Positions 1 to 10,034 of a DNA stretch of 64,000 nt are shown piece by piece. Source of the DNA: Saprospiraceae bacterium (lineage in GTDB: Bacteria > Bacteroidota > Bacteroidia > Chitinophagales > Saprospiraceae). Under the pieces are notes generated by a model, which saw nothing but the letters and a program-made list of their open reading frames with translations, did no database searches and had not been told where the DNA came from. Every line of letters begins with the position of its first letter. Position 1 is the stretch's first letter. Both the position numbers and the translations under genes were made by a program. The stretch is taken from the NCBI GenBank assembly GCA_020630435.1, contig JAHDBJ010000019.1:18453-82452 (forward strand), given 5' to 3'.

Positions 1-6
1 ATAAAA

Positions 7-1119
7 GTGAAAAAAATACTACTTGTTGGACCATATGTAAAGAATAAGCAAAACAGCAAAGCTTATGGAGGAGGAACAGGAGGATATGTTCGTAATATGA
101 TTACCTATATTAATTATTTTAAATCTCCTAATTTTAAAATAATTCCTTGTTTCAATACCTTTAGAGGGCAGTTAAAACTTGACTTTTTTGTTTGGCGTTT
201 TTTTATAGATAGTACAAATTTTATTAAAGAAATATATAAGAATAAACCCGATGCTGTTCATATATTAGGGCAATATAGAACTGCTATACCAAGAGAGTTT
301 TTTATATGTTTTATTGCTAACTTAATGAGCATTCCAATTCTATATGAGTTAAAAGCAGGTGATTTTATTAATTGGTATACCCGCACCAATAATAGAATAT
401 TTAAATGGATGGCAAAATATGTGTGTAAAAAATCTGGTAAATTACTAGTAGAAGGGGTAAAATATATTCCTTTTTTAAAAGAAGAATTTAATCTTGAATC
501 AACCTATTTTCCTAATTATATTCCAAGCGCTATAATACCTCAAACAACTACATCTAAATTAACAGGAAATTCTTTAAAAATGCTTTTTGTAGGATATTGT
601 TATAGAGGAAAAGGTGTCTTTGAACTTATCGAAGCTTGTAATATTTCTGCAAAAAAAGGAATAAAAATAGAGCTTACTCTTGTAGGGCAAGAGCACGAGG
701 AATTTTCACAATGGTTAGATAACAAGGAAATTAGTGAGAACCTTACGATCAATCGAAAAGGGCGACAATCCTATGATTTCGTTCTTGACCAATTCTCAAA
801 AAACGATGTTTATTGTTATCCTACTAGGCATTCAGGAGAAGGGCATAATAATACTATCAATGAGGCTATGATGTTTGGATTAATTATAATAACAACCAAA
901 CAAGGGTTTTTAGGTTCTATTATTACAGATAAAAACGGTTATAGTATTGATACAATCGATCCACCAGTAATTGCAAAAACAATTGACTCAATTATAAAAT
1001 TTCCTGAACTTGCAAAAACTAAAGGTCAAAAAGCTAAAGAAACGTTGGTCACTCAATTTAGTTCAGATAAATTATATCCAATTTTAGAAAAAGCATACTT
1101 TACTCTAACCTCTAAATAG
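7..1119 (+). CDS. Family 4-type glycosyltransferase
   Basis: Predicted cytoplasmic glycosyltransferase of 370 residues with the GT-B layout. The N-terminus has a glycine-rich acceptor-side loop (YGGGTGGYVRN, about 20-30). The C-terminal half has the donor-site pattern SGEGHNNTINEAMMFG, matching the GPxG..EA motif of GT4 enzymes. I chose the GTG at 7, since the protein opens as KKILLVGPYV, a normal GT4 first strand; only six bases precede it, so a longer start outside the window cannot be excluded. It is 4 bp before the next gene and opens the long plus-strand polysaccharide operon. Donor and acceptor cannot be told from sequence. Confidence 0.85.
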   Translation: MKKILLVGPYVKNKQNSKAYGGGTGGYVRNMITYINYFKSPNFKIIPCFNTFRGQLKLDFFVWRFFIDSTNFIKEIYKNKPDAVHILGQYRTAIPREFFICFIANLMSIPILYELKAGDFINWYTRTNNRIFKWMAKYVCKKSGKLLVEGVKYIPFLKEEFNLESTYFPNYIPSAIIPQTTTSKLTGNSLKMLFVGYCYRGKGVFELIEACNISAKKGIKIELTLVGQEHEEFSQWLDNKEISENLTINRKGRQSYDFVLDQFSKNDVYCYPTRHSGEGHNNTINEAMMFGLIIITTKQGFLGSIITDKNGYSIDTIDPPVIAKTIDSIIKFPELAKTKGQKAKETLVTQFSSDKLYPILEKAYFTLTSK

Positions 1120-1123
1120 TAAA

Positions 1124-2689
1124 ATGATGGTTGACATTAAAAAATTACTTTATTTTCTTGGGTATTGTTTAATCATAATAAGTTGTAATCAATCAACAAA
1201 AGAGTCTATGGATGCAAATAATAAAGATAAAATTAAAAAAGACAATTCCATACGGTTAAGCTCTTTTAATGAAAGGAATAGAAACTATAATTATTCGAAT
1301 GTTATTGGTAAGAAATTAAGTACAATTAGTAAAAAACAGATAAAAGTATTAACCCCAAACTTATATAAATCTTGGGGGGAATGCTTAAAAAAGAATAAGG
1401 ACATCAAAGTTTTTATACTTAAACCAGGAACATATACAGATTGGCAAAGGGTCTCGTTACATCCCAAAATGCCCAAATTAGATAAGGAGATATATATTTT
1501 ATCTGAAAAACATTATCAGGATATTTTAGATAAAAAAAAATTAGTACATCCATATAATTATGAAGAATCGGATAAGGTTTATGCTGCTGGGTTTTATTTT
1601 ATTGATACACGTAAATTTTATATGGGAGGACTTACTTTTTATTCTAAAAATGTAGAAAAAAAAGGGATCATAGGTACTCAAGGAAATTTACTTAGAGATG
1701 ATAGCTCTTACAATATAATAGATTATTGTTATTTTAAAGATATATGCAAAACGAATGCAATTGTAATAGGTAATTCTAGCTTTAATAAAATCCAAAATTG
1801 TGTATTTGAACAATCCCATCCGTCTTTTAATACTGACCTTGGTGCAATTTCTATTAGAGCTAATAGAGGGAAACAGAGCATAAGAAATGAGATCCTTAAT
1901 AATGAAATTATTAATTGGAATGATGGGATGGGCATTGTAAGGCAAATATCTAAAAGAGACCCAAAATTTGATAAAGTTGGTTCTGGTGCAGGAACAGTTA
2001 TAAAAAATAATGATTTTTATTTAACAGATATAATGAGAGTGAAAATTGGCGATGAAGAATTCGCTTATGCAGAAAATGCAATTGATTGTAAACAAGGGAC
2101 TAAATCGAATTTACCAGAAGACAAAATTCGAATTATAGGAAATCGATTTTGGGGGTATAGATATACAAACAGAAAATATGGCTCAAGTGGATCAGGGGGA
2201 AGTGCTATTGCTTTACATAGAGATGCTTCTAACTTTATCATTGAAGAAAATATAATATTTGATTGTCCAGTTGGTATTAGAATTTCTAAAACTAATCCTA
2301 GATATCCTGATGAAAAAACTGAAAACATAACTATTAGAAATAATATCTTCTACAACATAAAAGACTATAGTAACTTTAAGTATGATGGAACTGCTTTCTA
2401 TCTTGGGCGAGGAGCCGAAATAGAAGGAAATATTATAGTAAATACTCCTAATGAAATGATATTCCGAACCCCTAGAACCTCACTTGAATTTAATTCCAAT
2501 GTGATTATTAATAATGAAAATAAATATGTTCCAAAATATAAAAAACTTGAAAAGACTCAAGATTTAAGGTATCTGAAAGTAAAAAAACAAGGAAAGGAAA
2601 GAACTTTTAGTTGTATTATTAAACAATGGACTAATCCTGAAACTAAATATTTTTGGAACCTGCCTAAAAATATAGATTTAAAAAAATGA
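1124..2689 (+). CDS. Parallel beta-helix lipoprotein, polysaccharide lyase-like
   Basis: 521 residues with a lipoprotein signal peptide ending LIIIS-C (Cys21), so it should be anchored in the outer membrane or periplasm. From about residue 150 to 460 there are repeated short strands rich in Asn, Ile and Gly (IIDYCYF, NKIQNCVF, IRNNIFYN, IEGNIIVN), the look of a right-handed parallel beta-helix as in family 6 lyases and chondroitinase B. No catalytic residues can be assigned. Its stop overlaps the wecB start (ATGA). Inside a synthesis operon it may trim, edit or help release the polymer. A second in-frame ATG follows at 1127. Confidence 0.65.
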   Translation: MMVDIKKLLYFLGYCLIIISCNQSTKESMDANNKDKIKKDNSIRLSSFNERNRNYNYSNVIGKKLSTISKKQIKVLTPNLYKSWGECLKKNKDIKVFILKPGTYTDWQRVSLHPKMPKLDKEIYILSEKHYQDILDKKKLVHPYNYEESDKVYAAGFYFIDTRKFYMGGLTFYSKNVEKKGIIGTQGNLLRDDSSYNIIDYCYFKDICKTNAIVIGNSSFNKIQNCVFEQSHPSFNTDLGAISIRANRGKQSIRNEILNNEIINWNDGMGIVRQISKRDPKFDKVGSGAGTVIKNNDFYLTDIMRVKIGDEEFAYAENAIDCKQGTKSNLPEDKIRIIGNRFWGYRYTNRKYGSSGSGGSAIALHRDASNFIIEENIIFDCPVGIRISKTNPRYPDEKTENITIRNNIFYNIKDYSNFKYDGTAFYLGRGAEIEGNIIVNTPNEMIFRTPRTSLEFNSNVIINNENKYVPKYKKLEKTQDLRYLKVKKQGKERTFSCIIKQWTNPETKYFWNLPKNIDLKK

Positions 2690-3783
2690 ATATACTAAAC
2701 GTAGTAGGTGCAAGACCAAATTTTATGAAAGTTGCACCACTCCACCGTGCTTTTGTAGCACACCCACAAATCAACTCTAAAATCTTACATACAGGACAAC
2801 ATTATGATGCAAAAATGAGTGATGTTTTCTTTAATCAATTAGGGCTACCCAAACCTCATTATTATCTTGGAATAGGAGGCGGTTCGCATACTTGGACAAC
2901 CGCTAATATCATGCTCAAGTTTGAAGAAATATTAAAGGCAGAACGTCCAGATTTAGTCCTAGTTGTTGGAGATGTCAACTCAACAGTAGCCTGTACTCTA
3001 GTCGCAATAAAAATGGGAATCCCTGTAGCTCATGTAGAGGCAGGATTACGAAGTGGAGATAGAACAATGCCAGAAGAACTTAATAGATTAATGACGGATT
3101 GTGTAGCTGACTACCTTTTTGTTACAGAACAAAGTGGTATGATAAATCTTGCAAAAGAAGGGGTTGAGGATGAAAAAGTATTTTTTGTAGGGAATGTGAT
3201 GATAGATTCTCTTGTTCACTTTCGAAAAAAAGCTGCTGAATCTACAATCTTAGAAGAAATTGGAGTGAAAACAAAAGAGTATGTTCTTATGACAATGCAT
3301 CGACCCCATAATGTAGATAATGATAAAGGACTCAAGGATATTATTCAAATAATTAAGGATACTACAGTACATAAAAAAGTGGTATTTGCTATACATCCTC
3401 GTACTACTAATAGTATGAAAAAACATAACCTTTACGAAGAATTGGAATCTATAGATGGGCTAATTTTATTAGGGCCACAAGGTTATTTAGAGTTCTTAAA
3501 ACTGATGGATAATGCAGCATTGATTATAACGGATTCTGGAGGTATTCAAGAAGAAACTACTTTCCTTCAAGTTCCTTGTATGACGTTTAGAGATACAACA
3601 GAACGTCCTATAACGGTTGATTTGGGAACAAATTTCTTGATGGAAGATCTTAACCCCCAAACGGTTAAATTACAAATGGAAAGTATCATAAAAGGTAATG
3701 CTAAACAAGGTGCAATTCCTCCACTCTGGGATGGAAAAACATCAGAACGAATTGCCAATATTTTATCAGAAAAACTAGCATAA
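2686..3783 (+). CDS. wecB: UDP-N-acetylglucosamine 2-epimerase (non-hydrolysing, WecB/WbpI type)
   Basis: 365 residues, the normal length of the family. The N-terminal motif GARPNFMKVAP, VVGDVNSTVAC, HVEAGLRSGDRTMPEE and TDSGGIQEE are hallmarks of the non-hydrolysing 2-epimerases, which interconvert UDP-GlcNAc-type and UDP-ManNAc-type sugars. Start overlaps the preceding stop by 4 bp. With the WbpA/B/E/D-like set at 54583-60644 it could be the WbpI step that turns UDP-GlcNAc(3NAc)A into the mannuronic form. Plain UDP-ManNAc formation is equally compatible with the sequence. Confidence 0.92.
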   Translation: MNILNVVGARPNFMKVAPLHRAFVAHPQINSKILHTGQHYDAKMSDVFFNQLGLPKPHYYLGIGGGSHTWTTANIMLKFEEILKAERPDLVLVVGDVNSTVACTLVAIKMGIPVAHVEAGLRSGDRTMPEELNRLMTDCVADYLFVTEQSGMINLAKEGVEDEKVFFVGNVMIDSLVHFRKKAAESTILEEIGVKTKEYVLMTMHRPHNVDNDKGLKDIIQIIKDTTVHKKVVFAIHPRTTNSMKKHNLYEELESIDGLILLGPQGYLEFLKLMDNAALIITDSGGIQEETTFLQVPCMTFRDTTERPITVDLGTNFLMEDLNPQTVKLQMESIIKGNAKQGAIPPLWDGKTSERIANILSEKLA

Positions 3784-3790
3784 TATTTTA

Positions 3791-5899
3791 ATGAAACAAA
3801 TTATACAAGACTTAAAGAAAGGAAACACTATCTTAGAAGAAGTTCCAGCACCAAAAGTAAAAAAAGGCTGTGTTTTAATTCAAACAACAAGAAGTTTAGT
3901 CTCTTTAGGAACAGAACGGATGCTAGTTGAATTTGGAAAAGCAAATCTTATCTCAAAAGCTAGACAACAACCTGATAAGGTGAAAATGGTCTTAGATAAA
4001 ATTAGAGCTGATGGTTTATTACCAACACTTAATGCGGTGTTCAATAAGTTAGAACAACCATTACCGTTAGGATATTGTAATGTAGGAAAAATTATAGAAG
4101 TAGGAGAGGGGGTAAAAGATTTTAAAGTAGGAGATAGAGTAGCATCTAATGGAAACCATGCCGAATTTGTCTGTGTCCCACAAAACTTAGTGGCACACAT
4201 ACCTGATAATGTTTCTGATGAAGCTGCTGCCTTTACTGTTATTGGGTCTATTGGTTTACAAGGAATTCGTCTACTTAATCCAACACTTGGAGAAACAGTT
4301 GTCGTGATAGGTCTAGGATTAATCGGTCTGATCACAGCAGAATTACTTAAGGCAAATGGTTGTAAAGTTATCGGTATTGACTTAGATGATAATAAAATTA
4401 AAATCGCTGAAGAAAAGGGCATTATAACCATTAATCCTAAGGATGGTGGGGATGTAGTGAAATTTGTAAACAGTCAAACCAACGGAATTGGCGCAGATGG
4501 TGTAGTCATAACAGCTTCTGCTAAAACGAATGATATTATTAGTCAAGCTGCTCAAATGAGTCGTAAACGAGGAAGAATTGTTCTAGTGGGAGTCATTGGT
4601 TTAAATATTAGTAGAGCAGATTTTTATGAAAAAGAATTATCGTTTCAAGTTTCTTGTTCTTATGGACCAGGACGTTACGATGATGATTATGAACAAAAAG
4701 GCATTGATTATCCGCTTCCATATGTTCGATGGACAGAAAAACGAAACTTTGAAACAATTTTGGATGCGCTGTCTTCTGGTAACTTAGATGTTTCCCCCCT
4801 AATCACAGAAATTATTGATTTAGACAATTATCTTCAAATATATGGTGAAATTGGAGCGTCTAAATCTATAGCATCTATTATTAAATATAAAGAGGATGCT
4901 GTTTATAATAATACAGTTACTGTAAAACAGAAAAGCTTCCAAACTTCAAAAGGAGTTTTAGGTATAATAGGAGCAGGAAATTTTACGAAGATGACAATGT
5001 TACCAATACTTAAAAATGCAAATATAAAGTATATCACAAGTCAAAGAGGAGTGAATGGAACAACAATGGCAAAAAAATATGGAATTGCCAATAGTACCAC
5101 CAACTATAAAGATATTTTAAAGGATGCTGATGTAGATGCTGTAATTATTACAACACGTCATAATCTTCATGCAGAGATGACTATAGAAACACTAAAAGCA
5201 AATAAACATACATTTGTTGAAAAACCACTAGCTTTATCTCAAGAAGAACTAAATAGAATCATAGAAGCACATGAAAGAGCATCTGGAACATTAATGGTTG
5301 GATTTAATAGACGATTTTCACCACATATTCAAAAAATTAAGGCTTTACTCTCTCCCAAAGTACCTAAAAATATGATCGCTACAATGAATGCAGGAGCAAT
5401 TCCTACAAATGTGTGGATACATGATATGAAAATTGGAGGAGGAAGAATAATTGGAGAAGCTTGTCACTATATTGATCTACTCATTTATCTTTCTGGGAGT
5501 AAAGTCAAAGCAGTTTGTATGAATGCTTTAGGTACTAATCCTCCTGAAAATACAGATAATGCTAGTATTCATTTAAAATTTGAAAATGGCGATCTGGGAG
5601 TTGTGAATTATTTTGCAAATGGTCATAAATCTTATTCTAAAGAAAGAGTTGAAGTTTATTCTCAAGAAACTACTTTCATAATGGATAATTTTAGAACTAC
5701 AAAAGGCTATGGTGTAAAAGGGTTTACGTCTTTAAAAACACAACTAGATAAAGGACATAAAGCACAATTTAGTCAATATGTAAAACGTATTCAAGAAGGC
5801 GGAGAGCCTCTAATTCCATTTGATGAACTTGTAAATTCTGCAAAGGCCTCTTTTGCAGCAATGGAGTCCTTAAAAAAGGGAACTTGGGTTGATGTTTAA
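3791..5899 (+). CDS. Bi-domain oxidoreductase (alcohol dehydrogenase-like + Gfo/Idh/MocA)
   Basis: 702 residues. Residues 1 to about 365 form a medium-chain dehydrogenase domain with Rossmann motif VVIGLGLIGLI. Residues from about 385 form a Gfo/Idh/MocA domain starting GVLGIIGAGNFTKM, with the conserved EKPLA segment and the later GEACHYIDLLIYLSG. The two-domain fusion is a known architecture in polysaccharide clusters, often next to a heparinase II/III protein as here. It may oxidise or reduce a hexose or uronate ring, with both active sites on one chain. Substrate unknown. Confidence 0.85.
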   Translation: MKQIIQDLKKGNTILEEVPAPKVKKGCVLIQTTRSLVSLGTERMLVEFGKANLISKARQQPDKVKMVLDKIRADGLLPTLNAVFNKLEQPLPLGYCNVGKIIEVGEGVKDFKVGDRVASNGNHAEFVCVPQNLVAHIPDNVSDEAAAFTVIGSIGLQGIRLLNPTLGETVVVIGLGLIGLITAELLKANGCKVIGIDLDDNKIKIAEEKGIITINPKDGGDVVKFVNSQTNGIGADGVVITASAKTNDIISQAAQMSRKRGRIVLVGVIGLNISRADFYEKELSFQVSCSYGPGRYDDDYEQKGIDYPLPYVRWTEKRNFETILDALSSGNLDVSPLITEIIDLDNYLQIYGEIGASKSIASIIKYKEDAVYNNTVTVKQKSFQTSKGVLGIIGAGNFTKMTMLPILKNANIKYITSQRGVNGTTMAKKYGIANSTTNYKDILKDADVDAVIITTRHNLHAEMTIETLKANKHTFVEKPLALSQEELNRIIEAHERASGTLMVGFNRRFSPHIQKIKALLSPKVPKNMIATMNAGAIPTNVWIHDMKIGGGRIIGEACHYIDLLIYLSGSKVKAVCMNALGTNPPENTDNASIHLKFENGDLGVVNYFANGHKSYSKERVEVYSQETTFIMDNFRTTKGYGVKGFTSLKTQLDKGHKAQFSQYVKRIQEGGEPLIPFDELVNSAKASFAAMESLKKGTWVDV

Positions 5900-5922
5900 T
5901 ATACAAAAGAAGTACCTTAATA

Positions 5923-7827
5923 ATGTTATCTAAATTTAAGTTTCTCCTTCAAGTTTATAAAAATATGGGTTGGCGATATGTCAACTTTCGAGCTGGATTT
6001 GAATTGAAAAAAAGAGTGGGCATTTTGAAAAGAAAATTTCCCATTAATCCTGTTCAAAAACAAGTTATTAGCCTTGAGGAATGGAAAAAACTAAAAGTTA
6101 AATACTTCTTTTCAAGTAGAGAATTTGTGAAAGTCGAAAAGAGACCTAATAAGGAATTAAAAGAGGAGTTTGAGAAATTTTTAAATGGAGAAGTATTATA
6201 TTTTAATGCGACCTATCATAAAATAGGTAAAGATTATAATTGGCTCACCAATCCTTCTAATGGTTACCAACATGATATAACCAAACACTGGTTAGAGATA
6301 CCTGATTTATCAACAGAAGCGGGTGATATAAAATACATTTGGGAAAAATCTCGCTTTTCCTTTTTGTATACTTTAATGAGATATGATTTTCATTTTGAAG
6401 AAGATCATGCTAAAATCGTTTTTGAGGAGATTGAAAGTTGGATTGATTCAAATCCTATAAATCAAGGCCCAAACTGGATATGTAGTCAAGAAATCTCTCT
6501 TAGAACAATGAATTGGCTCTTTGCACTCAACTTTTATAAAAATTCAAAAGAGTTAACTGAAGAGCGATTTCAAAAGATAATTCATGTTATATATTGGCAA
6601 TTAAAACACGTTTATGCGAATATTAACTTTTCTAGGATAGCGGTACGTAATAACCATGCTATTACAGAAGTGTTAATGCTATATATTGGGGGGATGTTGT
6701 TTCCTTTTTTCCCAGAAGCTAAGGTTTGGAAAACCAAAGGTAAAAAATGGTTTGAAGAAGAAATTGACTATCAAATCTATGAGGATGGAACATTCTTACA
6801 ATTTTCTCATAATTATCATAGAGTAGTTATCCAATTACTGACGCTTGGTTTCAATTTAGCAGAGTTGAACAATGAATCATTTTCATCAAAAACCTATGAT
6901 CGAGCTAGAAAATCTTTAAACTATCTATATCAATGTTGTAATGAGAGTGATGGTCATCTGCCAAACTATGGCCCAAATGATGGAGCACTCTTTTTTAACC
7001 TAAATGATGAAAATTATAGAGATTATCGCCCACAACTCAATGCACTAGCCTATTTCTTTAATAGAAAATATTGTTTTGAAGATGCAAGATTACAAGAAGA
7101 TGGACAATGGTACAGTTCTAATATTGCCACAACTTCTCAACAAGAGCCAATAACCTTGTCCTATGAAAAGATTAGTACTTTTGATGTTGGAGGATACTAT
7201 CTTATTAGGGATGATAAGAGTTTTGCTTTTATAAAATGTGGAGCATATAAAAACAGACCCACTCATGCTGATAATTTACATTTTGATTTGTGGTATAAGG
7301 GGGTTAATGTACTAAGAGATGCAGGTTCATATCGATACAATACAGATAAGTCGCTCATAAGTTATTTTAAAGGTACAAAAGCTCATAATACAGTTGTTTT
7401 AGGAGAAGAAACACAAATGAAACAAGGTCCTCGATTTATTTGGTTTAATTGGTCACAATCCATTTATGTGTTACTAAAGGAAACGATTGAATCTATAGTG
7501 TTTGAAGGCAAAATAAAAGCATTTGGACACCTTGATCCAAATATTACACATGAAAGAAAAGTAACAAAATCAAAATATAAAAATGAATGGATTATTCTTG
7601 ATTTTGTAGAACATACAACAGATTTACCCCTAAAACAATATTGGAATATTAGTAAAGAGTTTGAGACAAATTTTGATATTGAGGCGGTTAATGAACAAGG
7701 AGATAGTATACCTAAGACTTATAATAAAGCATGGTATTCGAGTTTTTATGGGGTGAAAGAAGAGAGCAAAGCAATTGTTTTTGAGTCTTATGGTAAATAC
7801 ATCAAAACTATAATTAAAGAAAAATGA
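5923..7827 (+). CDS. Heparinase II/III family protein
   Basis: 634 residues. The N-terminal half is an (alpha/alpha) toroid (WLTNPSNGYQHDITKHW; NNHAITEVLMLYIGG). The C-terminal half has the beta-sandwich signature HADNLHFDLWYKGVNVLRD followed by YFKGTKAHNTVVLG, typical of heparinase II/III-like and alginate lyase families. No classical signal peptide is visible (start MLSKFKFLLQVYKNMG), as for many homologues in capsule operons. Probably cleaves or modifies a uronic-acid polymer or a lipid-linked intermediate. Follows the bi-domain oxidoreductase and overlaps the next transferase by 4 bp. Confidence 0.82.
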   Translation: MLSKFKFLLQVYKNMGWRYVNFRAGFELKKRVGILKRKFPINPVQKQVISLEEWKKLKVKYFFSSREFVKVEKRPNKELKEEFEKFLNGEVLYFNATYHKIGKDYNWLTNPSNGYQHDITKHWLEIPDLSTEAGDIKYIWEKSRFSFLYTLMRYDFHFEEDHAKIVFEEIESWIDSNPINQGPNWICSQEISLRTMNWLFALNFYKNSKELTEERFQKIIHVIYWQLKHVYANINFSRIAVRNNHAITEVLMLYIGGMLFPFFPEAKVWKTKGKKWFEEEIDYQIYEDGTFLQFSHNYHRVVIQLLTLGFNLAELNNESFSSKTYDRARKSLNYLYQCCNESDGHLPNYGPNDGALFFNLNDENYRDYRPQLNALAYFFNRKYCFEDARLQEDGQWYSSNIATTSQQEPITLSYEKISTFDVGGYYLIRDDKSFAFIKCGAYKNRPTHADNLHFDLWYKGVNVLRDAGSYRYNTDKSLISYFKGTKAHNTVVLGEETQMKQGPRFIWFNWSQSIYVLLKETIESIVFEGKIKAFGHLDPNITHERKVTKSKYKNEWIILDFVEHTTDLPLKQYWNISKEFETNFDIEAVNEQGDSIPKTYNKAWYSSFYGVKEESKAIVFESYGKYIKTIIKEK

Positions 7828-9083
7828 ATATTTTATTAGTACATCAGTATTTTCATGACAAAGAAGTTGTCGGAGGATCACGATTTAATGAGATGGTTGA
7901 TTTTTGGGCAAAAAAGGGACATAATATCACAGTCTTAGCAGGAATGATTCACTATGGTGCGACGTCTAGTTTAGAAAAAGAAGACAAGTACAAAGGAAAA
8001 ATATTATATAAGGAAGAATATGATAAAAATATAACGGTTATTCGATGTCATGTTTCAGAATCATATAATAAAAATTTTTTAGGAAGGCTATGGGGATATA
8101 TTTCCTTTACATTTTCAAGTATTTGGGGCGGAATAAGGGAGGCAAAAGATAAATATGATTTGGTTCTAGTAACCTCCCCTCCATTGTTTGTAGGTTTTAC
8201 AGGTTATTTAGTAAGTCGCTTGAAAGGCGTTCCTTTAGTATTTGAAGTAAGGGACTTATGGCCCGAATCAGCCATAGATGCAGGGGTGTTAAAAAATCGA
8301 TTCATCATAAAAGGTGCTTATTGGTTTGAAAAATTTATTTATAAAAAATCAAAGCTAATCAACGTACTTACACCAGCTTTTGAGAAAACAATGTTGGAGA
8401 AAAAACAAATACCTAAGGAAAAACTAATCTTGATACCTAATGCAACCGACTTTAGAATGTCAGACGAATTGTTTGCTAGTTTTGATACAACTGATTTTAG
8501 GAAAGAATTAGATTGGGAAGGCAAATTTGTAGTGATTTATGTAGGGGCACACGGAGTTGCAAATGACCTAATTCAAATGGTACAAACGGCTGAGATATTG
8601 AAAGAAAATAAAGATATTTTATTGGTTTGTGTGGGAGATGGTATGCAAAAGAAAGAGGTCGTGGAAGCCGCCAAGGAACGGAAACTCGAAAATATTAAGT
8701 TTTACCCTTCAGTTCCTAAAAGAGAAGTGCTTAAATATATAATGGCAGCAGATGCTGGAGCATCTGTTCTTAAAAAGGTCGATGCTTTCAAAACAGTCTA
8801 TTCCAATAAAACTTTTGACTATATGGGGTGTAAAAAAGCTATTTTGATGGTAATTGATGGGGTTTCTAGAGAACTGGTAGAAAAAGCAGAGGCAGGCGTT
8901 TATGTAGAACCCGAAAATCCTAAAGATTTTGCTGAAAAAATAAATTACCTTTACCAAAACCCCGAATTAGTCAAAAATTATGGAATCAACGGTTATAAGT
9001 ATGCAAAAATTCATTTTGATAGAGAACGTCTAGCAGAAAAATATCTCGATCATTTAGAAACGACGAGTAATAAAAAAAAGTAA
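7824..9083 (+). CDS. Family 4 glycosyltransferase, WbuB-like
   Basis: 419 residues, GT-B fold. The opening NILLVHQYFHDKEVVGGSR is typical of the WbuB/FnlA-neighbour group of GT4 enzymes that add amino sugars such as L-FucNAc. VFEVRDLWPESAIDAGVL and the C-terminal YSNKTFDYMGCKKAIL/AEAGVYVEPENP match the same group. ATG overlaps the preceding stop (ATGA), suggesting translational coupling. Sugar specificity is inferred from family resemblance only. Confidence 0.85.
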   Translation: MNILLVHQYFHDKEVVGGSRFNEMVDFWAKKGHNITVLAGMIHYGATSSLEKEDKYKGKILYKEEYDKNITVIRCHVSESYNKNFLGRLWGYISFTFSSIWGGIREAKDKYDLVLVTSPPLFVGFTGYLVSRLKGVPLVFEVRDLWPESAIDAGVLKNRFIIKGAYWFEKFIYKKSKLINVLTPAFEKTMLEKKQIPKEKLILIPNATDFRMSDELFASFDTTDFRKELDWEGKFVVIYVGAHGVANDLIQMVQTAEILKENKDILLVCVGDGMQKKEVVEAAKERKLENIKFYPSVPKREVLKYIMAADAGASVLKKVDAFKTVYSNKTFDYMGCKKAILMVIDGVSRELVEKAEAGVYVEPENPKDFAEKINYLYQNPELVKNYGINGYKYAKIHFDRERLAEKYLDHLETTSNKKK

Positions 9084-9090
9084 TCCACCT

Positions 9091-10029
9091 ATGTCTGCAA
9101 AACCAAATCTTTTTATAATTGGAGGACCTAAAACAGGCTCGACTTCATTACATTATTATTTATCACAGCATCCAGATATTTATATGAGTGAAGATAAAGA
9201 GCCGCATTACTTTTCTGAAGATTTGAGAATAGAGAGTGACGATTTTCATAAACGGCAAAAATATTTTCGTATACGAACTCCTGAACAATATGTAAATTGT
9301 TTTATCAATGCCAATGATCAGAAAATTATTGGAGAGGCTTCTACAAGTTATATCTACTCTAAAAACGCTGCCAAAAATATAGCACAATACAAACCTGAAG
9401 CTAAAATTATTGCTATTTTGAGAGAACCCGTAGATATGGCTTATTCTTGGTTTTTTTGGGAAAGATATAAATCTCAAGAGTCTCTAGAAGATTTTTATAC
9501 AGCTATAGAAATGGAGGAAAAACGAAAACAAAATCCTGAATTAATTCCTAAAAATGTAGATTTTCCTTGTTGTGTTTTTTATAGTGATATTGTTAATCAT
9601 TATGAAAATCTAAACCGTTATTTAGAACATTTCCCTAAAGAGAATATTTTAGTCCTAATTTATGATGATTATAAAAAAGATACGGTTAAAACATATCAAC
9701 AAGTATTAAAATTTCTAGAAGTAGATACTTCTTTCCTCCCCGACTTTTCACAACAAAATGTTACAACTACCGCTCGATTTGGGAAATTAAAATATTGGTT
9801 AGATTATGTTATTTTAGATAGAATTAAACTAATGTTTTATAATCAAAGGAATAATGTTGTATTCAAAACTTTGGGAGCTATATATTATAAGTCTTTTTCT
9901 CAAAAAGCGACTAGAGAGCCACTTGATGAACAAACCAATAAACGTTTACAAAAACGATTTTATAATATGGTTGAACAAACAGGTGAATTACTAGAAGTTG
10001 ATCTTTTAACAAAGTGGAATTATAAATAG
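9091..10029 (+). CDS. PAPS-dependent sulfotransferase domain protein
   Basis: 312 residues. Residues 11-20 (GGPKTGSTSL) are the 5'-phosphosulfate loop, and IIAILREPVDMAYSWFFWE is the 3'-phosphate-binding segment of the sulfotransferase family. It would move sulfate from PAPS to a sugar hydroxyl or amine, in the cytoplasm if it acts before export. The matching APS kinase (cysC) is at 62050. It lies between a GT4 gene and the acyl-carrier-protein group, so the sulfated residue is likely part of this polymer. Confidence 0.85.
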   Translation: MSAKPNLFIIGGPKTGSTSLHYYLSQHPDIYMSEDKEPHYFSEDLRIESDDFHKRQKYFRIRTPEQYVNCFINANDQKIIGEASTSYIYSKNAAKNIAQYKPEAKIIAILREPVDMAYSWFFWERYKSQESLEDFYTAIEMEEKRKQNPELIPKNVDFPCCVFYSDIVNHYENLNRYLEHFPKENILVLIYDDYKKDTVKTYQQVLKFLEVDTSFLPDFSQQNVTTTARFGKLKYWLDYVILDRIKLMFYNQRNNVVFKTLGAIYYKSFSQKATREPLDEQTNKRLQKRFYNMVEQTGELLEVDLLTKWNYK

Positions 10030-10034
10030 ACATT

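Noticed and set aside
3880..4431. Long open frame (183 codons) on the minus strand within the bi-domain oxidoreductase gene
   Set aside because: Antisense shadow of a clear gene; its translation is low-complexity and shows no domain.
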